From the NCBI GenBank assembly GCA_950106755.1, contig OX467088.1:3146001-3210000 (forward strand): DNA of 64,000 nucleotides, read 5' to 3'. The notes under the pieces were generated by a model, which worked only from the letters and a program-made list of their open reading frames with translations, searched no databases and was not told where the DNA came from. Origin of the DNA: Climacium dendroides (Eukaryota > Streptophyta > Bryopsida > Hypnales > Climaciaceae). The position numbers and the translations under genes were made by a program. Positions 34,410 to 44,541 of the stretch are shown here, in pieces. How positions within the stretch are numbered: the stretch's first letter is position 1; every line of letters starts with the position of its first letter.

Positions 34410-35268
34410 TCATACTACTAAAATCATAAGTCCCTCTGTAATATCACAAATGCTACCATTAATACTAGGGGATCGTGCTTGCTATGCTACGCATTCATTG
34501 TATCACATATTAGTAAAACTTTGATATATTTGAATAGAATGCATGATAATGATTTCAATAAGTCTTTAAAATAATTATTTTATAAAAATATTTCCAATCA
34601 TGCATACATAGAAATCGTATTTTCACACAATGTCATATTACTGAAATAGAGTAGTAGTTTGCAATCACTTCTATAATATCACTTTTTACAAAGGGTGATA
34701 TTATAGAAATAATATAGTTGTTGCAATTAAGCTGATATTAAAGAGGATCCATAGGATGATATTATAGAGGTAGCAAATCCATTGCTTCTCTTGGCTTTAC
34801 ACTTCTTTGCACTTCTATGATTTTGTGCTTTTGTGAGCTTTGAGCTTTCATGATTTCAATTTTCTATTGCTACTACCAAATGAATTTGAGAAATTTATTC
34901 AATTGAAGCGATTTTGGATTCCACAACAATTAAGTTGTTCACAAAGTTTTTGAGCTTTATAAGTTTTTCTTTTCAATTCTTCAATTTGGGTTGCCATTTT
35001 TTGTAACAATGGAGTCAAATTTCTAATGCATTCTAATGTATGTGTATCTTTTATAGTATTTACCATTGCATATGTTTCATTCATCATTCAATAAATTTCT
35101 ATTGTACATTTCAATATATGCTTACATATAAAAAAATTATACAAAGATTTTAATCATTTTTATTTAAAGATTTATTGAAATTCTTGCTCTGCATTCTATC
35201 TAATACATAAATTTTTTTAATGAAATTCTAATGGTGAATGCGTAGCATAGCAAGCACCAACCTGCTAG
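34410..35268 (+). mobile_element. non-autonomous Helitron, copy 2, tandem with copy 1
   Basis: 859 bp, TCATACTACTAAAATC to CAACCTGCTAG, followed by T (35269). It begins at the base after the CTAG of copy 1, so copies 1 and 2 together sit between A at 33552 and T at 35269, as expected for insertion into AT with no target duplication. Confidence 0.88.
34899..35087 (-). CDS. 62-residue ORF in Helitron copy 2
   Basis: Codes for a 62-residue protein starting MMNETYAMVNTIKDTHTLEC and including LTPLLQKMATQIEELKRKTY. It is identical at the amino-acid level to the ORF in copy 3 (36521-36709). It runs antisense to the Helitron's own 5'-3' direction. The middle looks helical (MATQIEELKRKTYKAQKLCE). No family recognised, and expression is unproven. 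Confidence 0.3.
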   Translation of the reverse strand: MMNETYAMVNTIKDTHTLECIRNLTPLLQKMATQIEELKRKTYKAQKLCEQLNCCGIQNRFN

Positions 35269-36341
35269 TGTAAAAAATAAAACTTTTATTGTAATTACTA
35301 TAGTTATGTGTGGGTGTGAGATCTAAAATTATTTCAAGACACTACACGGCTATTCAATTTTTCTACAAGTATTTTTTAATAATAGTGTAATTGATTAATT
35401 ATGGAACTCAATTTTCATATTAAAAAATGATAGAGAACTCGACATGGTCCTACATCCCCAAATAAATTGTAGTGATTCAAATAAAAGCTTTATCTTATAT
35501 ACAAATAATTAGATATATATGCTTAAAGTATTAATGTATGTTTATACTTTGTAAATATTAATGTGATCACTATAAGTATCTTAACCCTGTCCATTTTTTC
35601 TTTTCTGGAACCCACCATAGGTAGTTTTCCATACTAGTTTTTCTAGGTGAAAGTAGAGATGCTCTTAGAGGGTTAACCCCGGAGCATTGTAGGTGCCATT
35701 ATATGGCATTCCAATGATAATATTGTGAGATGGAAAGAGCTCAAAAGTAGTTTTTCATCCATATTTTTCTTGTTGACCTTTCATGGTGGGATAATGAAGA
35801 GTATTTAATTGAGTTTGTAGTCTTGCAAGTGTTTGTCTTCATATAAATGAGAAATTAAAAAAAACGGACTATAGAATATGATATTTTAATGTATTTTGGG
35901 GAAGTTATTGTTCCTTGTTCTAAATCTAAAATTTCTTTACAAAAATGATATTTTTTGAATTTTAGTCCAACTAACAAAATGAAGGTCATCTCTTGGGTCA
36001 CTACTATAGTTTCTACTCCAATTTGAATTTTGAAAAAATTCCTAATATTGAATATTTTATTGCAATCTGAACTTTGGATGTATTTTCAATGTTTATTATT
36101 TCTAATTATAGAATGACATGGAAATTGAGTTTACATGATGATGTTAGTCATAATAATAAACAGGCATGGTAAAACTTTCAGATTTTTTGAAATACTTTTC
36201 TATTTGATGTGATTTTTTTATTTTTTTCTTCAAAAATTCTCAAAAAAATAAAGTTTCCACAAAAAAATCTAAAAATTTTGTGAAGTACAAAAAACATGTA
36301 ATTTCATCTTTGAAAAATAAATATAAAAATTTTCATACATA
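35269..36341. other. AT-rich spacer between inverted Helitrons
   Basis: No gene. The stretch 35930-36330 is a diverged relative of 10865-11240, the same dispersed repeat family. Confidence 0.5.
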
Positions 36342-37198
36342 CTAGCGGTTGGCGCTTGCTATGCTACACATTCATCATTAGAATTTTATAAAAAAATTTA
36401 TGTATTAGATAGAATGCAAAACAAAAATTTCAATAAATCTTTAAATAAAAATGATTAAAATCTTTGTATAATTTTTTTATATGTAAGCATATATTGAAAT
36501 GTACAATAGAAATTTATTGAATGATGAATGAAACATATGCAATGGTAAATACTATAAAAGATACACATACATTAGAATGCATTAGAAATTTGACTCCATT
36601 GTTACAAAAAATGGCAACCCAAATTGAAGAATTGAAAAGAAAAACTTATAAAGCTCAAAAACTTTGTGAACAACTTAATTGTTGTGGAATCCAAAATCGC
36701 TTCAATTGAATAAATTTCTCAAATTCATTTGGTAGTAGCAATAGAAAATTAAAATCATGAAAGCTCAAAGCTCACAAAAGCACAAAATCATAGAAGTGCA
36801 AAGAAGTGTAAAGCCAAGAGAAGCAATGGATTTGCTACCTCTATAATATCATCCTATGGATCCTCTTTAATATCAGCTTAATTGCAACAACTATATTATT
36901 TCTATAATATCACCCTTTGTAAAAAGTGATATTATAGAAGTGATTGCAAACTACTACTTTATTTCAATAATATGACATTGTGTGAAAATACGATTTCTAT
37001 GTATGCATGATTGGAAATATTTTTATAAAATAATTATTTTAAAGACTTATTGAAATCATTATCATGCATTCTATTCAAATATATCAAAGTTTTACTAATA
37101 TGTGATACAATGAATGCGTAGCATAGCAAGCACGATCCCCTAGTATTAATGGTAGCATTTGTGATATTACAGAGGGACTTATGATTTTAGTAGTGTGA
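36342..37198 (-). mobile_element. non-autonomous Helitron, copy 3, inverted
   Basis: 857 bp on the minus strand. It starts TCACACTACTAAAATC (complement of 37198 downwards) and ends GCCAACCGCTAG at 36342, flanked by A and T in the expected places (T at 37199 and A at 36341 on the plus strand). Very similar to copy 2, so the pair forms a long inverted repeat about 1.07 kb apart. Confidence 0.88.
36521..36709 (+). CDS. 62-residue ORF in Helitron copy 3
   Basis: Same 62-residue product as 34899-35087, with no amino-acid difference. Located about 180 bases inside the Helitron 3' end and antisense to it. In the large Helitron at 58.9-63.4 kb the two halves of this ORF are about 4 kb apart (near 59037-59110 and 63045-63150), so the ORF spans the internal deletion that made the small elements. 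Confidence 0.3.
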   Translation: MMNETYAMVNTIKDTHTLECIRNLTPLLQKMATQIEELKRKTYKAQKLCEQLNCCGIQNRFN

Positions 37199-37987
37199 TA
37201 GTATGATGATGAATGAAATGAAATATAGTTGCAAAATGACAGCAAACTGAAATCCGGCCCCAAGTATAAACCGGACGTGAATCAATGAGTGATGGGTCCG
37301 TCATTGAAATCAATGGTCATGGGTCCGTCATCTAGGGGTTAAACTCCTCTGCGTGCTGCCGGCGTCACCGTCGCGTCGTCTTATCCAAGTGCTGTACCTT
37401 TTCTTGTCAGGCAGCACACCCTCGTTTGGCATTCGCAACTACGTCAGTTCTCAATCGTCGTGTACCCGTGCTATGTAAATGTATGTGTTGCATCTCATCA
37501 TTCGATTTCACGCATTTGCATTATTCTCTCTCTAGAAATCCCTCCACCCGAGAGCTGGCATTGCTGCGTTTAGAGAAGAAAATTACACAGTATGACAGAC
37601 GGAAGGTCCGTCAAAGATTTCTCGCATCCTCAGAGAGAGATTTCCAGGCATTTGTAGTTTTCTTCGTTGTGTGGTTGAGTTACTTCCTGTGCATTTCTGT
37701 GAAACCAACTAGCCCCCTCATAAAATTTTACATATGGTGGTGCTGGTTGCAAGGTGTAAGGTAGTGTTTTTTGTACGTGCGCAGGCTGGGGGAATGGAGC
37801 AGTTCGTGGTTTGCAATAGAGGGCAGGAACTGAGAGAAGTTCTTTGCTACTTTCCGTTTCCCTCGTGGATTCTGACATGACTTTTGAGGTGCCGGGGCGA
37901 ACGTGATTGCGGGCCTTAAACCCTAAACCCTAAATCTGTAATCTGTAGTCTGTAATCTGTGGAATCTGTGGGGAGGTTCGAGTTGCA
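37199..37987 (+). promoter_or_regulatory. promoter and leader region of the PotD-like gene, with telo-box
   Basis: Intergenic region upstream of the ATG at 37988. A double telo-box (AAACCCTAAACCCTAAATC) lies at about 37917-37935, a motif common near plant transcription starts of housekeeping genes. It is followed by a short tandem repeat of AATCTGTAGT type (37934-37972). A 112-codon open frame at 37426-37764 has no recognised family and is probably not a gene. Confidence 0.5.
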
Positions 37988-40900
37988 ATGGAGGGGGCTA
38001 GGATCTCGGCTTGCCAATGTAATTTGCAAGCCTCGCTTTCTGTGGCGGGGATGTCTTACATCGCAAGAAGGTCACCTTTGATCGCATTTGGGCTTCGCCG
38101 ACAGAGCGAGCATGGTTGGAATGAGCGCTCCCGGCTAGTTTTGGGCAGTCGTAAGGAGCATCGCATGGTCAGAATCAGGTCTGGTGTCGATGAATGCTGC
38201 GGAGAGATCGCTGGAAGGGCTGGCTCGAGGGAAGGGCTTTCAGAGGATGTCGCAAATCGTTTGGTTTTGGAAATTGGGCCTGAAGTGAGACGTAGTCCTC
38301 GAGTTGAGCGGCATGATTTCTTGGTCGTGAATTGGGCCCGGCTGCAGGTGATGGGATGGATGACACTAGTGGCTTTGGGGATTGGGGCGAGCGCTGCTAG
38401 TGCGTCTGTGGTTGGGATTAAGACTTCTCGACGATATGCTCCTCCCTGCTTTGCATCCGTATCATCCACATCCGATCAGGATTCAAGAGGCAAGGGAACT
38501 ACTACTGTGGCACCTGAAGGCCATGAGCAGAATGTAAGTAAGGATGAGCAGCCGGTCGATACCAAAAGCGTGCAGGAGAATGGCAATGTCAGTGGCGTGG
38601 ATGTCAAGAACGTCGAGATTGTGAACGAAAGGGACGAGGGGTCCGATGAAGATGATCTGGCAGAGGACGACGAGTATGAGGACGCAGAGTCGGACGTGGA
38701 TGTCGGCAGCGACGATGAGGGCACCAACTATCCCACGATTGGGGAGTTGGAAGATCTTGACGAACTCGGGGAATTGGCGAGTGGTGCCGCGGCTGCTGAA
38801 CTGCTCTCTGGCAGCGGAGAGATCGAATCTGGTACCTCAATATTTTTCTCCCTTTGATTCTTGTAGTCTGTGTTTTAGTCCTTGTCTTGTATGATGGCAA
38901 GTACCGACTGCTGTGAACGGGATAATTTTGAAGACGGGATGAACTTTGCGGCAAAATGTTTTCACAAGTGAAGAAGAATGTGAAAGATGCAGTTTAACAC
39001 AATCTGCTAGTTGCTCTCTGAAAACGACTTTATTGACACGGTTTGCGAGCTGAGAAGTAATTAAAGAATCTTTGGTTTATATGAAGTTAACCCCGAAATG
39101 ACCCAAAAGCCCAATAATCGGGCCTCATGGTTTTTTTAGCGGTTTTGAGTTGGTCATGTGGAGACTTTCTTTCGTTCACTTATCTTAATTTATGTGACCA
39201 ACACATGCAATGATCTTGATTGATGCTGTCCTTTTTGGGAAAAATCTTACTTCACTTATCTGGTTATAAAATATGAACCGTGGGTTGGCAGCGGAGGCTG
39301 AAGGAGAAAGGGGACTAGGTGGGGATACTGAAGATGAAGATCTGAAGAAGGCATTTGATGAGTGGAAGTCGAAACCCTATGCTTTGACAGTTCCGTTTCG
39401 GATTGTGGGCCTTCGGGGTTCGGTTCCTCCTGCTTGGCTCAAGGTAGGCACATTATTTTTCTGCGTCTTGTAAACTCGTTGATCAATATGGAAGGTGTCC
39501 GTCAAATTGTCGCGGTCGTCAACTCATCATTTTGCATCTCTGTCAGGAATTTCTAATGAGTCAGGGAAGGAACGCGAAGGTGTCAGCGGAGTTCAAAGGC
39601 AGTTTGAGTGACATTCTTGCAGACCTTGCATTATCGATGGAGCACAAGCAGATTACACCTAGATCAACCATGGCAGCTGACCTCGTGACTGTTGGCGACT
39701 CCTGGTTGGCTTCGGCAGTGCATGGAGGGTTGATAGAGCCTATAAAAAACGCCGAGCAATTTGATTGGTTCAACCGTCTGAACCCAAGGTGGCAGGTATG
39801 ATAGTCTTCAGTGCCGTTTCTTTATTGGAGTTCCCTGCTGTATTGCTGTGCCTACATCGTAATGCTCAACTTTTCTATCTGTTCTTGATGCTGTCTCTCT
39901 TTCTTGATAAGCACGTGGGGCTGAAGATGTTCAAGTTTGGGTGGGGTCAAAACTAGCTGGTTACGTTTCCGATTGAAAATAACCCCTTACTGATATTTGT
40001 TGAGTTTAGATGTCTCAAACGAACTCCAATCTTACAAATATCAGTAAGGGTGGTGGTTTTACTTTTCAGGTCGGAGCCTAAGTTTGAACCCATCCGTGCT
40101 AAATTTAGCCCTCAATTGGAGGGCTAAATGTTGTTCCTCCCTTTTCACTGCAGGGATGTTGGTGGATAGTGTTTCCCGGGCCTCCAAGTTTCAAAATTTT
40201 CGCATGATTGTACTGGTAGTTTTTGTATGAGTATGATCTTCAAGTATTGACTTATTTAATCTGCTGGTGCTTTTTAACAGAACTTTCTGAGGAGAGACGT
40301 TGAAGGAGTCCTTGATCCCCAGGGCTATGTATGGGGCATTCCATACAGGTGGGGAAGTCTTGTTTTCGCCTTTAGGAAGGATAAACTGGAAAAGAATGGA
40401 ATCGCCCCTATCAGGGTAAGTTACTTCGCCTCTCGTAATCCAGATATGTTCTATTTTCTGCCCCCTCCGAATGCTGCGAGACCAAATCCTGTATCCTCCT
40501 TTCCACCTGGTGTGACGCTTTTTAATTTTTTAGGCGATTGAGCTCTAACGAGAAGGCTTGTGAGAACAGGACTGGAAGGACTTGTTTCAGCCTCAACTGG
40601 CAGGAAGGGTGGCAATGGTCGACAACCCACGGGAGGTAGTGGGTGCTGTGCTCAAGTCTTTAGGAGCTTCCTACAACACCTGTGACTTTGACTCAGAAGT
40701 TCCTGGAGGCCGAGATGCTGTAAAAGACCGTTTTGTGGCTTTGCAGAAGCAGGTAGCCTTTTCAGTCTTTGCTAGCTGATATGGTCTGATGTGTTCATAA
40801 ATGAAGAGCTACTTACTAACAGAGGACATTATCCATTGACAGTGACTGAATTTCATGTTATTGTTTTTCAATCTAATAAAGAATGAAGTTGCATATAAAA

Positions 40901-41772
40901 CATAACTGTCTTGAATAATCACTTTGTGACAGGTTCGTCTGTTTGATGATAATGACTACCTGAAGGCAATGGGTGCTGGTGATGTCTGGGTCGCAGTGGG
41001 ATGGTCAACCGATATCATCCCCTATTCAAAACGTGCTTCAAACATCAGTGTTTTTGCTCCAGAATCAGGAACTAGTCTTTGGGCAGACCTTTGGGTAAGA
41101 CCGGTCAAACGGGTGATTTTTTGAAGCCACGTGGTTTGCTTCTCTCATGGGCGCCTAGTTAAGTGGAATGTCTGTTCAAAGGGTGTCACCTCAATTGCGA
41201 CTCACAGCTAGTACTATTGTATGAGCAAGAATCAATAGTCTTTTTTGTTAGAGAACCGGAACTCTCATCGTTGTAGACTTGGGCTATCTGGAGCTAATAC
41301 TTGTTATTTTGTGCAGGCAATCCCAGCAACAACAACATTCAAAGAATCAGAGAACATAGGGGGTCGTGTGCGAGGCCCGTCTCCTTTGGTCTTCCAATGG
41401 CTTGATTTCTGCTTGCAACCCGCTCGAGCCTTGACATTTGCCAATGATGTATTCGTTGGTGCTTCCCCTCTTACTTGGTCAGAGAAAACTAGCGCTGGAG
41501 AGACTTTGGAGGATTTGGCTCTAGGGACAGGTGCTGGAAAGTCGAAAGCTGTGGTGAACATGGACACAAACGTTGTTCAAGGCTTGCCCCCGGATGAGAT
41601 CGTCGCCAAAAGTGAGTTCCTGGAGCCGTTGAGTGAGAAGGGCATATCCGATTACCAGTGGTTGTTGTCAACACCTATAGATGTCGTGGGATGGCCAAAT
41701 TCTCTCGCTGAGTTCCTGAAAGGAATTGCTGCGAGTTTCCAGTTTCGAAATCCACAAGGATCCCGGAGTTGA
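37988..41772 (+). CDS. plastid-type PotD-like (extracellular solute-binding) protein, 7 exons
   Basis: Exons 37988-38831, 39292-39443, 39547-39795, 40281-40415, 40570-40752, 40933-41094 and 41317-41772 join in phase (2,181 bases, 726 residues), all with GT-AG introns. It corresponds to the plant family annotated as putrescine-binding periplasmic protein-related, the type of Arabidopsis At1g31410. Residues 1-110 look like an organelle transit region. A hydrophobic segment (WMTLVALGIGASAASASVVG) follows near residue 125, then a long acidic linker (DEDDLAEDDEYEDAESDVDV, about residues 220-255). The solute-binding domain runs from about residue 320 to the end and includes GYVWGIPYRWGSLVFAFRKD, GAGDVWVAVGWSTDIIPYSK and GWPNSLAEFLKGIAASFQF. 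Bacterial relatives bind polyamines for ABC import. In plants the ligand and partner are not established here, and I infer a plastid membrane or stromal role. The gene appears intact. Confidence 0.88.
39984..40050. repeat. perfect 17-bp intronic hairpin
   Basis: CCCTTACTGATATTTGT (39984-40000) is the exact complement of ACAAATATCAGTAAGGG (40034-40050), with a 33-base loop. It lies in the third intron of the PotD-like gene. It could be a small MITE or the foldback of a small-RNA precursor. Confidence 0.8.
40103..40129. repeat. perfect 11-bp intronic hairpin
   Basis: ATTTAGCCCTC (40103-40113) and GAGGGCTAAAT (40119-40129) are exact complements around a 5-base loop, in the same intron and 53 bases after the larger hairpin. 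Confidence 0.8.
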
Positions 41773-43266
41773 GCATTAGGAGAGTTTTGATGGCGACCTG
41801 TTTTTAAACCCGTCCTCGAGAGATTCTTGCCTGTAATGTACAACTTGTACTCATGAGACCCCGACTACTAGCAAGTTCCCATAAATTCTGGTTGTCAAAA
41901 TTGCCAGCCTCCAAAGTTTTTGGTGGAAGTCATATTTTCCCAAAACCCTTCATTTCAATTCAAATTTTCAGAAAAAAATGTACAAAGCATTATGAAATTA
42001 TGATACAAATGCATGAATATAGATATGTCATTTCTGCACTTATAAGAGAAGCAATAATCAAATAACACATACTCAAATAACACATATTCAAGGAGATCAC
42101 TCCTTGTAATTTAAGGTGTACATTTGAATTAAGAGGGTATTTGATGTTGTACTATTTATTTTAATTGTTGTATTTAAGGTGTTATATATTTACATAAAAA
42201 ACTATGAGGGGCATATTTTCAGCCCCCTATAGTTTTTGTAAACTCATTTATGTAGATTTTAAAGTGGGGCTATTGTACATATAAAATTTAAGTGTTCAAT
42301 TTTTTCTTGCCCACATCTTTTTTCTATTACAAACATGTATAGGATTGTCACTTTATTTCAAGTGTCATTAACCAAGTGGTTGTTTTTAAACCCTAATGGA
42401 TAATTGTTAGTTGAATGAATAATTGAGATAATATCCTATGAAGTCAATTTTGGTTGAAAGTTCATGAAATTTAGATACAAAGTGTGTACATCTATCCTTT
42501 TAGTGGGAATATAACTTTTTTCTCTAATTAGGTGCCTAAATCAAAAGTTATATTGCCTTGAATTTTTTTTGTTAGCCCAAGTAATTTGGGCATCTTTGGG
42601 GCATCTTTTGCAAAAAACACTCATCAACTTTGAAATTTGGCTTATATATGTATTTAGTCTTTTTTGAATGAACAAAACTAACTCATGCAATCAATGTTTT
42701 AGAAAATATAGAATCCATTAAAAATTTGGTAATTTAAAATACCAAGTGCATACAATTGCTACTAAGCTTTTATAAGAGTCTCAACTAGAAGCAGATCAAA
42801 ATAAGCAAAATTCAAAATTCTTAAGATCATGGATATCCAAATTTTTCGATTAGAACATCATAAGGAACATATTTGTCCTTTATATCTCAAGAATCTTATA
42901 TTCATCCATCTAACATGGAAAAACAATGTTGTATACAAATGAAAGCATTGTTTTGGAGAGATATATAGTACTCAATGTGCATATTATAGTGTTGCTATTT
43001 GCAAAGTAGAAGTGATAATCAAAGACTCTAAGTATCCATTTGAAGATTGTAGCATTTTTGCTTACAAAGGCTTGAGTCAATCACATACTTGATACTTTCA
43101 ATAGTTAAAAGATGTTTTTGTGATGTTTAATGCTAGAACTACTTTTTGAACTTTTGGGGGGGATGTTTTTTAAAGTTTAATTCAACTTCAATTCTTGCTC
43201 ATGTTTTGTCATGGTGGAGTGTATATCATGAGCTTTATATAATGATAAAAAAATATATGCTATAAA
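41773..43266. other. 3' region of the PotD-like gene and AT-rich spacer
   Basis: Contains the presumed 3' UTR, then A+T-rich sequence without a supported gene. Confidence 0.5.
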
Positions 43267-44541
43267 TATCATGCCCTTATCTACTTGGGGTGCCCAATGA
43301 ACCTTAGTGCGCAAGGGAAGACCTTGGGGGTGACTTTCCAAGCCTTGCAATAGACTAAATAGGGAGAACTGAGAGACTGCCGATCAAATAGGGTGCAATG
43401 ACGCCCTGGTTTTGAAGTGGACAGGAGAGTGTCATACATGCTTGGAAAGCTCTTGACAATACACTTCTAATGGCGTAAAAATGCCCAATTTGAAGTTGTG
43501 AACTAAAAGTTATGGCCGTCCAAAGTTGACTAAGTCTCGGTGGTGCTAGGTTTGAGGGGTTCTCAATGAATACCATAAGAAAATATGGCATGTGGCATAC
43601 CATTGGAAAGATATGAACACAAGGAACTTAAAATGACAAACATTACAAGGTTCTAAGACATGAGTAAAAAGTTATGGCCAAAAGAAGAGCCGTGGTGAAG
43701 GCATGATGCCTCCCCTAGTGAACCTAAATTTTTAAAGGGACATAACTTTGCGAGAATTTATCCAAATGGGATGAGTGAATAGTTAATTAACATTTATTTG
43801 TCACACAGATGTCTAAAATGGAATCACATGTCGGATTTGGAGCTCTAAGCGCAAATTTACGCTGGTTGGAAGTTCGGGAGTCCAAACGGTGACGTAACTT
43901 GGCGATTTGGGTTGGAAGTAGATGGTCTTCCACAACCCAAGGTTATCCAAGGACTTCCTTCGACTTAGGACAGGGGGGCTACTAAATAACATAGAGAGTA
44001 CTACAGGAGGGGTTGGTCTCCCTCTTCTCTCCCTCTTGAAGCCTTAGTGAGTCTCGATGACTCATGATTGGTGGTAGTGACTTCACCACCACTTCAAAGT
44101 ACCATAGGACACTTGTGTGTGTCCCATGGCATCGGTTGGGGGGAGTCCCGCTTCTTGTTAGGCCTCCTTGAATGTGTCCCGAGTTGTGAGTGTTAGTTAC
44201 CTTTAATGAATGAGTAGCAAATGTAAAAAAGACTAGCATGGAGTAGGGTGACACTCAAAGGTGGTTAAGACCATGGTGAGTAGTACCATCATGGGTCCTT
44301 GCACATTAAGGTGGAAGTTCCGCCCCATGTTATTAAGTGACATGTCCGGTGTCACGATGGGAGTGTGTACTAGTAGTCCCGGTGACTGGGACTTAACAAA
44401 TTGAGTTGGAAATGTGAATTATTATTGTGTGTACTTGGCATGTGCAGTGTTAAGCAGTTTGTAACCAAGTGATGCTGTAAGTGGATTGGGGTGAATCTAG
44501 TGAGCTGTTAGAAGCTATTAAGTGTCATTATGGTTGCGACA
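43267..44541. mobile_element. solo LTR, copy B, opposite orientation to copy A
   Basis: A 1,275 bp reverse-orientation relative of 13603-14897. Its ends (TATCATGCCC and GGTTGCGACA) correspond to the TGTCACGCCC and GGGTCGCGACA ends of copy A with a few mutations. It is flanked by a perfect 5 bp repeat ATAAA (43262-43266 and 44542-44546). A duplication different from that of copy A shows an independent insertion. Confidence 0.87.

Noticed and set aside
37426..37764. 112-codon ORF upstream of the PotD-like gene
   Set aside because: No recognisable domain. It overlaps the promoter and is not linked by splice signals to the downstream gene.
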